From the NCBI RefSeq assembly GCF_005047355.1, contig NZ_SUMC01000018.1, positions 1-64,000 of the forward strand: a stretch of 64,000 bases of DNA, written 5' to 3'. Below, piece by piece: positions 37,750-45,758 of this stretch (the stretch's first letter is position 1; every line of letters starts with the position of its first letter). This DNA comes from Actinacidiphila oryziradicis. Lineage in GTDB: Bacteria > Actinomycetota > Actinomycetes > Streptomycetales > Streptomycetaceae. A model generated the notes under the pieces. The model ran no database searches. It saw nothing but the letters and a program-made list of their open reading frames with translations, and was not told the DNA's origin. A program made the position numbers and the translations under genes.

Positions 37750-37775
37750 TTACGGCGCCGAGCAACGGGCAGGCG

Positions 37776-39014
37776 CTACGGGCGGGCAAACAGCCCGTCA
37801 GCCGTGAGCCCCAGCAACTCGATCGCGTTCGTGCGGACGATGCGCTCGACGACGTCGGGCGAAAGGTGCGCCATCTGGGCCTCGCCGACCTCGCGGGACT
37901 TGGGCCAGGTGGAGTCGGAGTGGGGGTAGTCGGTCTCGTAGAGGACGTTCCCGGCCCCGATGGCGTCGAGGTTCCGCAGCCCGAAGGCGTCGTCGAAGAA
38001 GCAGCCGTAGACGTGCTCACTGAAGAGCTCGGAGGGGGGCCGGAGGACCTTGTCGGCGACGCCGCCCCAGCCGCGGTTCTCCTCCCAGACCACGTCGGCG
38101 CGCTCCAGGATGTAGGGGATCCAGCCGATCTGGCCCTCGGCGTACATGATCTTGAGCCCGGGGAAGCGGTCGAACTTGCCGGACATCAGCCAGTCGACCA
38201 TCGAGAAGCAGCAGTTGGCGAAGGTGATGGTGGAACCGACGGCCGCCGGGGCGTCGGCCGAGGTGGAGGGCATGCGGGAGGAGGAGCCGATATGCATGGC
38301 GATGACGGTGCCGGTCTCCTCGCAGGCGCGGAGGAAGGGGTCCCAGTCGTCGGAGTGGATGGACGGCAGGCCCAGATTCGGGGGGATCTCGCTGAAGCAG
38401 ACGGCGCGCACGCCGCGTGCGGCGCTGCGGTGTACTTCCGCGGCCGCGAGCCGCGCGTCCCAGAGCGGGATGAGGGTGAGGGGTATGAGCCGCCCCTGCG
38501 CGGCGGGGCCGCACCATTCCTCGACCATCCAGTCGTTGTAGGCGCGGAGGCAGAGCAGGCCCAGGTCGTGGTCCTTGGCCTCGGTGAAGGTCTGGCCGCA
38601 GAAGCGGGGGAAGGAGGGGAAGCAGAGGGAGGACTGGACGTGGTTGACGTCCATGTCGGCCAGCCGCTCCGGTACGGAGTACGAGCCGGGCCGCATCTGC
38701 TCGTAGGTGATGGCCTCCAGCCGCACCTCGTCCCTGCTGTAGCCGACGGCGGTGTCGAGCCGGGTGAGGGGGCGGCGCAGCTCCTCGTAGACCCACCAGT
38801 CGGCGAGCGGGCCGCCGTCGCCGGGGGCGCCCATGCGGGGCGCGAACCGGCCGCCGACGTAGCTGATCGACTCCAGGGGGGCGCGGACGATGCGGGGGGC
38901 GGTGTCGTGGTACTTCGACGGGAGCCGGTCCCGCCAGACATTGGGGGGCTCGACCGTGTGGTCGTCCACCGAGATGATCCTGGGAAAGGTGGTCTCTATG
39001 GCGTCAGCGTCCAT
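37776..39014 (-). CDS. Amidohydrolase_2-family hydrolase/decarboxylase
   Basis: 412 residues of the amidohydrolase_2 (ACMSD-like) TIM barrel. The metal ligands appear as VDDHTVEPPNVW (D-x-H type), H in IAMHIGSSSRMPS, and D in YETDYPHSDSTWP. Close relatives are frequent in actinobacterial catabolic clusters with acyl-CoA enzymes; the reaction (C-C hydrolysis or decarboxylation) is not known. ATG 39014 is used because the 13 codons before it overlap operator E. The stop lies 26 bases from the MITE copy. Confidence 0.87.
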   Translation of the reverse strand: MDADAIETTFPRIISVDDHTVEPPNVWRDRLPSKYHDTAPRIVRAPLESISYVGGRFAPRMGAPGDGGPLADWWVYEELRRPLTRLDTAVGYSRDEVRLEAITYEQMRPGSYSVPERLADMDVNHVQSSLCFPSFPRFCGQTFTEAKDHDLGLLCLRAYNDWMVEEWCGPAAQGRLIPLTLIPLWDARLAAAEVHRSAARGVRAVCFSEIPPNLGLPSIHSDDWDPFLRACEETGTVIAMHIGSSSRMPSTSADAPAAVGSTITFANCCFSMVDWLMSGKFDRFPGLKIMYAEGQIGWIPYILERADVVWEENRGWGGVADKVLRPPSELFSEHVYGCFFDDAFGLRNLDAIGAGNVLYETDYPHSDSTWPKSREVGEAQMAHLSPDVVERIVRTNAIELLGLTADGLFARP

Positions 39015-39035
39015 GGAGACCACGCTAGCGCTAAT

Positions 39036-39050
39036 CTGACGATGCGTCAG
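39036..39050. promoter_or_regulatory. Operator E, CTGACGATGCGTCAG
   Basis: Perfect palindrome, 22 bases before the amidohydrolase. Its right part overlaps the stop codon of the FAAL fragment. Confidence 0.78.
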
Positions 39051-39805
39051 CAATGCACCGGCAGCAGGATCCGCCAGACCGCCTCCTCGATGCCGTGGAC
39101 GGCGGCGATCCAGCCCACGCTCTCCTGCGACGTGCCCAGCCGCGCCGCGTGGGCGAGTTCAGCCAGCACGACACCGAGGTCGCCATGGCGGATCGGGGGC
39201 TCGAGGCGGCCGTCGAGGGTGCCGTCGGGGACGTACCGCTGATAGGCGTCAGCCGTACGGAGCACGCCGACCGGCTGCCAGGACTCGGCGAGCCGCCAGA
39301 GCGGGTCGCCGCCGACCCGGCGCCCGTCGGCCTCGACGACCGGGGTGCGGCGGCGGTCGAGGCCCAGCGACTTCAAGGAATCGCCGCCGGTGAGCACCGC
39401 GTGGACGTTGGTTCGCTCGGCGGCGTGCTTGACGGCAACCGCACCACCGGACGGGTCGGCACCCGCCGGGCCGAGGGGCACGAACGGCACCGCGGTCATA
39501 CCGGCGTAGAGGCACCCGTACAGGGCCCCGGCCAGATCGGTGCCGGGCGGGTAGGCGAGCATGACCCGGCTGCCGGGCGGCAGCAGGACCCCGAGCCGGG
39601 CGGCGACCGCGCGGGCGCGCAGGTCGAGGTCGGCGTAGCTGCACGTCGGGTGGTACTCGGAGCACCCCGGGTACGGCATCCCGGTGGGCTGCCGGGCGGC
39701 CCGCCGGCGGAGCATCGGCCCGGGGAGCCGGCGCACACTCACCGGCGAGCCGCCGGGGCCGTTTTCGTCGTCGGTCACGGCCTGCGGCGCGCACAGTGAG
39801 CACAT
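39047..39805 (-). CDS. Truncated fatty-acyl-AMP ligase-like protein
   Basis: 252 residues. The N-terminal 150 match the FAAL subdomain: CSYADLDLRARAVAARLGVL, PPGSRVMLAYPPGTDLAGAL and LYAGMTAVPFVPLGP. The ATP-binding YTSGSTG loop is missing. The next segment jumps to LGTSQESVGWIAAVHGIEEA, which resembles VGWLPLYHDMGLIGG of intact FAALs with key residues changed, and then stops where 300 more residues should follow. GGGAGTGAGGGG precedes the ATG, so it is probably expressed. Adenylation is unlikely; it may be a decaying gene or a stand-alone binding domain. Confidence 0.65.
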   Translation of the reverse strand: MCSLCAPQAVTDDENGPGGSPVSVRRLPGPMLRRRAARQPTGMPYPGCSEYHPTCSYADLDLRARAVAARLGVLLPPGSRVMLAYPPGTDLAGALYGCLYAGMTAVPFVPLGPAGADPSGGAVAVKHAAERTNVHAVLTGGDSLKSLGLDRRRTPVVEADGRRVGGDPLWRLAESWQPVGVLRTADAYQRYVPDGTLDGRLEPPIRHGDLGVVLAELAHAARLGTSQESVGWIAAVHGIEEAVWRILLPVHC

Positions 39806-39953
39806 GAGCGGCCCCTCACTCCCTTCCGGGCACGAATCGAACTGGATCGATCAACACAGCACAGCCCCCGCGGCAGCACAGATGGAACCTCAAATTCCCG
39901 ACAACAATCGGTGCAGCGCCCCCCGAAGGCCCCCTACTGATGACCCGGAACGG

Positions 39954-39983
39954 TTGACAATGCAAACTGGCACAGGCGGTAAT
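39954..39983 (+). promoter_or_regulatory. Candidate afsR promoter
   Basis: TTGACA (39954-39959) and GGTAAT (39978-39983) are spaced by 18 bases, a reasonable vegetative sigma match, about 120 bases before afsR. The rest of the 296-bp gap contains nothing else I recognise. Confidence 0.4.
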
Positions 39984-40101
39984 GCCGGACCGGCCGGCAC
40001 GACCGCCATGCGGACACTCTTCCGGTTCGCGATGAACGATCGATATACGGCGCCGGATACGCCACCAGTCGCGATCACCGGCACCACACAGGGGGCAGGA
40101 G

Positions 40102-43100
40102 ATGACCAGCGGAACGGAGCCCGGACTGCGATTCGCAGTTCTCGGCCCGGTAAGGGCATGGCGCGACGATCAGCCGATCCCGCCTGGCTCCCCGCAGCAA
40201 CGCGCCCTGCTGGCAGCGCTGCTGCTGCGGCGCGGCCGTCCCGCCACCCCCTCAGAGCTCCTCAGCGCGGTATGGGGCGACGACCCGCCCGCCACCGCGC
40301 TGGCCGCGCTGCGCTCGTACGCCTTCCGGCTGCGCAAGGCACTCGGCGCCGACTCCCTGACCACGGTGGACGGTGGCTACGCCCTCCACCCCGGACCCGG
40401 GTTCGACCTCGCGCTGGCCGAGCAGTACACCGCCGAGGCCGAGCAGGCCAGGGGCGCCGCCGACCTCAACAAGGCCCGCGCCAACCTGGTCCGGGCCCTG
40501 GCGCTGTGGGACGGCGAGCCGCTCGCCGGGCTGCCGGGCCCCTACGCGGAGACCCAGCGCACCTGGCTCGCCGAATGGCGGGTCCAGCTCGCCGAGACCC
40601 GCCTCGATCTGGACCTGCAGGTCGGCTGCCACGCGGAGGCGGTGTCGGAACTGACCGCCCTGTCCGCCGAACACCCGCTGCGGGAACGGCTGCGGGCGCT
40701 GCTGATGCTCGCTCTCTACCGCAGCGGACGCCAGGCCGAAGCCCTCGGGGTCTACGCCGACACCCGCCGCCTCCTCGGCGAGGAGCTCGGCGTCGACCCC
40801 GGCGCCGAGCTGCGCGACCTCCACCAGCGCATCCTCGAAGTCGACCCGGACCTGCTGATCCCGCCCGCCCCGCAGACCGAGTCCGTTTCCGAGCCGGTAC
40901 ACCCCGCCCAACTCCCGGCGACCGTTCCCGACTTCACCGGCCGCGACGCCTTCGCCACCGAGCTGAGCGAACAGCTGGCGCTCGCCGCGGACGGCGGCCC
41001 GGCCCCGGCCCCGGCACGCCCGGCCATCGCGGGCACCCAGGGGACCCAGCGCGGCCTGGTCGGGCGACAGCGCACGCCCGGCGCCGGCGTGAGCGGCGGC
41101 ATCATGTCCGTCTCCGCCGTCGCGGGCATCGGCGGCGTCGGCAAGACGACGCTCGCCGTACACGTCGCCCACGCGGCGTGCGACGCCTTCCCGGACGGGC
41201 AGTTGTACGTCGACCTGCAAGGCACCGACGCCCGCCCCGCCGAGCCGGAGACGGTGCTGGCCTCCTTCCTCCGCGCACTCGGCGTCGCCGACTCCGCCAT
41301 CCCGGACAGCCTCGCCGACCGCTCGGCCCTCTACCGCTCCACCCTCGCCGGACGCCGCGTCCTGGCCCTGCTCGACAACGCCTACGACGCCGCCCAGGTC
41401 CGCCACCTCCTGCCCGGCACCCCCGGCTGCGCGGCGCTGATCACGAGCCGGGTCCGCATGGTGGACCTGGCGGGCGCCCATCTGGTCGACCTCGATGTCA
41501 TGAGCCCCGAGGAGGCCCTGCAGCTCTTCACGAGGATCGTCGGCGAGGAGCGCGTCACCAGCGAGCGCCAGGCCGCCCTCGATGTCGTCGCAGCCTGCGG
41601 GTTTCTCCCGCTCGCCATCCGTATCGCCGCCTCCCGCCTGGCCACCCGTCGCACCTGGACCGTCTCCTTCCTGGCCGGCAAACTCGCCGACGAGCGACGG
41701 CGCCTGGACGAGCTCAAGGCGGGCGACCTCGCCGTCAAGGCAACCTTCGAGCTCGGCTACGGCCACCTCGACCCGGCCCAGGCCCGCGCCTTCCGCCTCC
41801 TCGCCCTCCCCGACGGCCCCGACATCTCCCTCTACGCGGCCGCCGCCGTCCTCGACATGGACCCGTACGACGCCGAAGAGCTCCTCGAGGGGCTGGTCGA
41901 CATCAGCCTCATAGAGTCCGCCGCCCCCGCCCGCTACCGCTTCCACGACCTCCTGCGGCTCTTCGCCCGAGACTGCGCCGAGCGCCACGAGACTTCCGAG
42001 TCACGCTGCGCGGCGCTGTCCCGGCTGCTCAACTTCTACCTGGCGTCGGCGTCGGCCGTGTACGAGCTGGGGAATCCCGGCGACCGCATGCTGGACCACC
42101 TGGCGCCGGTCAGCCGGTCGGGGCTGTCTTTCGCCAGCTCCGACAAGGCCCTGGAATGGCTGTTCTCGGAGGCCCCCGGCCTGCTCGGGGCCGTCCAGCA
42201 GGCCGCGAGCGGCGGCTGCGATGGGCCGCTGCATCATGCGGCGGACCTGCTGCTGGTGATGCAGGACCTCATGGAATCCGGCATCTACACCCGCCAGTCG
42301 GAACGTGTCACACGTGCCGTCGTGACCGCGGCCACCGACTGCGGCCACGTGCTCGCCGAAGGCCGGGCCCGGACGTTCCTCGCGATGCTGCTGAACATTT
42401 CGGGCCGGTTCGCGGAGGCGGAGGCGGAGGCGCAACGGGCACTGTCCCTCGGACAGGCCGCGCAGGACCCCCTGACCTGTGCCTACGCGCCCAACCTGCG
42501 TGGGATATTCGCGCACAAGGGGCACCGGTTCCGGGAGAGCGCGCAGTTCCACTCGGAGGCCCTCGAAGCATTCCGTGCGGACGGCAACAAGCACGGCGAG
42601 GCCGCCGCCCTCAGCAATCTGTCCCGCCCCCAGCTGGAACTGGGTGACACGGCAGCCGCGGTGCTCACCACCGAGCAGGTGGTGGCGATCTACCGGGACC
42701 TGGGTGCCGGCTTCCGGCTCGGCAACGGCCTGTATGCCATGGGTATAGCGCTGACCGCCACCGACCGTCTGGACGAGGCACAGTCCTGCCTGACCGAGGC
42801 GCTGGGCATCTTCCGCGAAGCGCGGCAGCGCTTCTGGGAGGGGATGACGCTGTACCGGCTGGCCAAGGTGCACCTGGCGGCGGGCCGGTGGCGCGAGTCG
42901 GCGTCTCTTGCGGAGCAGGCGGTGGTCATCATCAGCGAGACCGGTGGCGAGTGGCGCAAGGCGAACGCGCTGACCGTACTGGGCCACGCTCTGACGGGTA
43001 TCGGGCAGTCCCTGCGTGCTCGGGCGTGCTGGCAGGACGCGCTCAGCGTCTTCACGGCCCTGGGCTCGCCGGAGACCGACGAAGTCCGTCGGTTCATCGG

Positions 43101-43131
43101 CGACGGGCCGTCTTCCGCCATCGCGGTCTGA
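40102..43131 (+). CDS. afsR: Global antibiotic regulator AfsR (SARP-NB-ARC-TPR)
   Basis: 1009 residues. A SARP DNA-binding domain (about 8-100, LRFAVLGPVRAW) is followed by the BTAD domain (100-260, ALYRSGRQAEALGVYADTRR). An NB-ARC ATPase has the P-loop GIGGVGKTT at 342-350 and LVTSRVRMVDL-like sensor sequence (LITSRVRMVDLAGAHLVDLD). TPR repeats fill about 700-1000. AfsR is phosphorylated on Ser/Thr by AfsK and then activates afsS, linking signals to pigment and antibiotic synthesis. The order afsR, then the afsS-like gene 180 bases on, with afsK nearby, is that of S. coelicolor and supports the call over other SARP paralogues. Confidence 0.93.
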   Translation: MTSGTEPGLRFAVLGPVRAWRDDQPIPPGSPQQRALLAALLLRRGRPATPSELLSAVWGDDPPATALAALRSYAFRLRKALGADSLTTVDGGYALHPGPGFDLALAEQYTAEAEQARGAADLNKARANLVRALALWDGEPLAGLPGPYAETQRTWLAEWRVQLAETRLDLDLQVGCHAEAVSELTALSAEHPLRERLRALLMLALYRSGRQAEALGVYADTRRLLGEELGVDPGAELRDLHQRILEVDPDLLIPPAPQTESVSEPVHPAQLPATVPDFTGRDAFATELSEQLALAADGGPAPAPARPAIAGTQGTQRGLVGRQRTPGAGVSGGIMSVSAVAGIGGVGKTTLAVHVAHAACDAFPDGQLYVDLQGTDARPAEPETVLASFLRALGVADSAIPDSLADRSALYRSTLAGRRVLALLDNAYDAAQVRHLLPGTPGCAALITSRVRMVDLAGAHLVDLDVMSPEEALQLFTRIVGEERVTSERQAALDVVAACGFLPLAIRIAASRLATRRTWTVSFLAGKLADERRRLDELKAGDLAVKATFELGYGHLDPAQARAFRLLALPDGPDISLYAAAAVLDMDPYDAEELLEGLVDISLIESAAPARYRFHDLLRLFARDCAERHETSESRCAALSRLLNFYLASASAVYELGNPGDRMLDHLAPVSRSGLSFASSDKALEWLFSEAPGLLGAVQQAASGGCDGPLHHAADLLLVMQDLMESGIYTRQSERVTRAVVTAATDCGHVLAEGRARTFLAMLLNISGRFAEAEAEAQRALSLGQAAQDPLTCAYAPNLRGIFAHKGHRFRESAQFHSEALEAFRADGNKHGEAAALSNLSRPQLELGDTAAAVLTTEQVVAIYRDLGAGFRLGNGLYAMGIALTATDRLDEAQSCLTEALGIFREARQRFWEGMTLYRLAKVHLAAGRWRESASLAEQAVVIISETGGEWRKANALTVLGHALTGIGQSLRARACWQDALSVFTALGSPETDEVRRFIGDGPSSAIAV

Positions 43132-43232
43132 CACCGCTGACCGGACCGCCGCCTTCGGCGGACACCACCCGGATCCGCTGTTTATCGATTGATTATCGTC
43201 GACTGCCACGATTCCATCATTGCGAGGGCAGT

Positions 43233-43267
43233 CCACCTGGTGGCGTACGGGGGTCGCCACCAGGTGG
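43233..43267 (+). promoter_or_regulatory. Perfect 13-bp inverted repeat in the afsS leader
   Basis: CCACCTGGTGGCG and CGCCACCAGGTGG pair perfectly across a 9-base centre. It ends about 33 bases before the ribosome-binding site of the afsS-like gene. It could be an RNA hairpin acting on afsS expression or a dimer operator. Confidence 0.6.
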
Positions 43268-43311
43268 GCACCCACGCAGGCACGTCTCAATCACCCACGG
43301 GGAGGAACAAC

Positions 43312-43479
43312 ATGACTACTGAAGTACCGGCGGGCTCGGACCCGGCAGAGGACACAGGCACCATCACGCCCGACAACAGCCACAACGACGGGACCACCGG
43401 GTCCGAGACGATCCTCGCCGCTGACGAGGGGACAGTGGTCAAGCCGAACAACAGCCACAACGACTCCGAGCCCGTCTGA
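43312..43479 (+). CDS. afsS: AfsS-like small activator protein
   Basis: 55 residues, acidic and without Cys, from ATG 43312 preceded by GGGGAGG. Two similar blocks are visible: TPDNSHND at 19-26 and KPNNSHND at 44-51. AfsS proteins are short, start just after afsR, and carry repeats around a TPDNH core; expression stimulates antibiotic synthesis by an unknown mechanism. Length, place and repeat agree, although the repeat is diverged (NSHND). It is transcribed with or just after afsR and ends before a strong terminator. A longer in-frame start at 43189 would cover the leader hairpin and is rejected. Confidence 0.72.
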   Translation: MTTEVPAGSDPAEDTGTITPDNSHNDGTTGSETILAADEGTVVKPNNSHNDSEPV

Positions 43480-43541
43480 TCGGCGACGAGCCGCGATAGG
43501 GGGGAGCGGGGGAACACACTGCAACCCTGAGGGCTCCAGAG

Positions 43542-43578
43542 GACCGGCCGTGACGCGGAGGGGGCGTCACGGCCGGTC
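43542..43578 (+). terminator. Terminator after the afsS-like gene
   Basis: Perfect 15-bp stem GACCGGCCGTGACGC / GCGTCACGGCCGGTC with a 7-base purine loop. Confidence 0.85.
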
Positions 43579-43759
43579 GTTCGTGCGTTGCGAATTGGCC
43601 GGTTCTCGACTCAGGGAAACACTTGCGCAGCCGGGGGGGGTGGCCGTTAGCGTCGAGCTGTCCCTGCGGCCACATCGGCATCGGGAGCAACACAGGTCGA
43701 GTACGTGCGCCCGGCGGCTTCTGAGCTGTCAGAAATCTGCTCCCCACCTTGGAGAAGAC

Positions 43760-43903
43760 ATGAAACTTGCACAGAAAACCGCCATCGTCCTCGCAGCCCT
43801 GCTAGCCGCCGCCGCAGCCACAGCGATCCCGGCCGCTGCGGCCGCTAGTCCGGACAACAACCACGTCGACATCGTCATCCCGGACAACAACCACGTCGAC
43901 TGA
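43760..43903 (+). CDS. 47-residue secreted peptide with duplicated PDNNHVD motif
   Basis: The ATG follows GGAGAAG by 3 bases. Residues 1-29 form a clear Sec signal peptide (MKLAQKTAIVLAALLAAAAA, then TAIPAAAAA). The predicted mature part is SPDNNHVDIVIPDNNHVD, that is two exact PDNNHVD units (31-37 and 41-47) joined by IVI. The core PDN-x-H is shared with the AfsS-like protein encoded 280 bases upstream, but this copy is directed outside the cell. No modification or export genes are adjacent. Function is unknown; an extracellular signal or metal-binding peptide is conceivable (His/Asp/Asn-rich). Confidence 0.72.
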   Translation: MKLAQKTAIVLAALLAAAAATAIPAAAAASPDNNHVDIVIPDNNHVD

Positions 43904-44085
43904 CGCAGGTCTCGGGGCGGCCCCAGCGACCACCGCTGCGGCCGCCCTGCCGCACTCCCCGGACCCACACAAGCAGGCCGGGTCAGGCGCACCGCCTTCC
44001 CACGAACGGCCACAACAAGCCGGACGACGCGTCGATCTGCGGGACGTGGAGCGGCTCGTAGGATATGCCTCGCGAACTGGGGCAC

Positions 44086-45693
44086 TCACTGGATCACCCC
44101 ACCCGGAGCCCCCCGCCCGCGCAGCTCGCCCTTGAGCACCTTGCCGCTCGCGTTGCGCGGCAGCTCGGGCACGAACTCCACGACGCGCGGCACCTTGTAG
44201 TTGGCCATTTCGCGCCGGGCCCAGGCGATGACCTCGTCCGCCGTCAGAGCGGAATCGGCCCGGCGGACGACATAGGCCTTGCCCGCCTCCCCCAGCCGCC
44301 GGTCCGGGATGCCGACTACGGCGGCATCGGCCACATCCGGATGACGCAACAGGGATCGCTCGATCTCCGCCGGATAGGCGTTGAAGCCGCCGACGATGAA
44401 CATGTCCTTCAGCCGGTCGGTGATCCGTAGATTTCCGTCGGCGTCCATGACACCGACATCGCCGGTGTGGAGCCAGCCGTCGGGGTCGACCGCCTCAGCC
44501 GTCTCCTCCTCGTCCTCGTAGTAGCCGGACATGACGTTGTAGCCGCGCACAAGCACCTCACCGGGCTCTCCGGGGCCCGGTGCCGCGACCTTGACCTCGG
44601 TGCCGGGGATGGCGCGTCCGGAGGTGGAGGCGACGACCTCGGCGGCGTCGGTGCGGCGGCACATGGTGACGGTGCCGGAGGCTTCGGTGAGGCCGTAGGC
44701 GGTCAGGACAGTGGTGATCTTGAGCTCGTCGCGGAGCCGCTCGACGAGTTCGAGGGGGACGACGGCGGCGCCGGTGACGACCAGGCGCAGGGCGCTCAGA
44801 TCGTAGGACGCGCGCGCCGGATGGTCGAGGACGGCCTGGTGGAGGGTGGGCGGGCCGGGGAGTACGGAGACTCGCTCGGTGGCGATGTTGGCCAGTGCCG
44901 TGCCTACGTCGAAGACGGGCTGAGGGATCATCGTCGCGCCGCGCATCAGGCAGGCGATGATGCCGGCCTTGTAGCCGAAAGTGTGGAAGAACGGGTTGAC
45001 GATGAGATAGCGGTCGCCCTCCGTCAGGCCCACCACCTCGCTCCAGGTCTCGTAGACCCGGAGAGTCTGGGCATGGGTGATGACCACGCCCTTTGGGTGG
45101 CCGGTGGTGCCGGAGGTGAAGGTGAGGTCGGAGGGGTCCGCGGAACGGACGGCGTCTGCCCGGGCCCGTACGGTCTCCGGGGGTATCGCGTCCCCGTCCG
45201 CGAGGAAGTCCTTCCAGGTCCGGTAGGCCGGGCTGCCCCCCGGGGCGGGCGCGGGCGCGGCGTCGGACAGTACGACGACCTGCTCCAGATCCGGCAGCGG
45301 CCGCTCGGCGACCACCCGCCGCAGCGAGGCGACGTACGAGGTGCCGAGGAAAGTGCCGGTGATGAACAGCAGCTTCGCCCGGGTACGGCGCAGGACATAC
45401 GCCGCTTCCGCGCCCTTGAAGCGGGTGTTGAGGGGTACGAGGACGGCTCCCGCCGACACCGCGCCGAGCGCCGCCGTGATCCAGTCCGCCGTGTTCGGTG
45501 CCCAGACGGCGACCCGGTCGCCCGGTGCGACACCCGCCGCGATGGTGGCGGCCGAAGCCCGCTCCACTCGCTCGCCAAGTGCGGCGTAGGAGATCCGGGT
45601 CCGGCCGTCGACGACCGCTTCTCGGCCGGGGAAGCGGTCGGCGGCCGACCGTACCAGCCGTGGAATGCTGCCCCACTCCAGGTCACCGCGCAT
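44086..45693 (-). CDS. FadD3-like acyl-CoA ligase
   Basis: 535 residues of the ANL superfamily with the ATP motif TFTSGTTGHPKG near 190, TAYGLTEASGTVTMCR and GWLHTGDVG, and the catalytic Lys in RNASGKVLKGEL. NPFFHTFGYKAGIIACLMRG, VLPGPPTLHQAVLDHPAR and LKDMFIVGGFNAYPAEIE closely resemble mycobacterial FadD3, which loads CoA onto HIP, the C/D-ring remnant of steroids. I infer a bulky alicyclic acid as substrate. It is divergent from the Ltp2-like operon, with operators F1 and F2 between them. Confidence 0.88.
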   Translation of the reverse strand: MRGDLEWGSIPRLVRSAADRFPGREAVVDGRTRISYAALGERVERASAATIAAGVAPGDRVAVWAPNTADWITAALGAVSAGAVLVPLNTRFKGAEAAYVLRRTRAKLLFITGTFLGTSYVASLRRVVAERPLPDLEQVVVLSDAAPAPAPGGSPAYRTWKDFLADGDAIPPETVRARADAVRSADPSDLTFTSGTTGHPKGVVITHAQTLRVYETWSEVVGLTEGDRYLIVNPFFHTFGYKAGIIACLMRGATMIPQPVFDVGTALANIATERVSVLPGPPTLHQAVLDHPARASYDLSALRLVVTGAAVVPLELVERLRDELKITTVLTAYGLTEASGTVTMCRRTDAAEVVASTSGRAIPGTEVKVAAPGPGEPGEVLVRGYNVMSGYYEDEEETAEAVDPDGWLHTGDVGVMDADGNLRITDRLKDMFIVGGFNAYPAEIERSLLRHPDVADAAVVGIPDRRLGEAGKAYVVRRADSALTADEVIAWARREMANYKVPRVVEFVPELPRNASGKVLKGELRGRGAPGGVIQ

Positions 45694-45716
45694 GAGGTCC
45701 CTTCCCGTACCGGTTA

Positions 45717-45731
45717 CTGACTATCCGTCAG
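45717..45731. promoter_or_regulatory. Operator F1, CTGACTATCCGTCAG
   Basis: One arm change from the consensus. It lies 24 bases before the FadD3-like gene in the divergent promoter. Confidence 0.68.
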
Positions 45732-45743
45732 ATTAACGGTAAC

Positions 45744-45758
45744 CTGACGGAATGTCAG
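45744..45758. promoter_or_regulatory. Operator F2, CTGACGGAATGTCAG, over a start codon
   Basis: It contains the ATG (45752) of the Ltp2-like gene, so bound repressor would cover the start of the message. Centre to centre it is 27 bases from F1. Confidence 0.68.

Noticed and set aside
39684-42647. A 987-codon plus-strand frame across afsR
   Set aside because: It is out of frame with the AfsR domains and made of Arg/Pro/Gly repeats without any fold.
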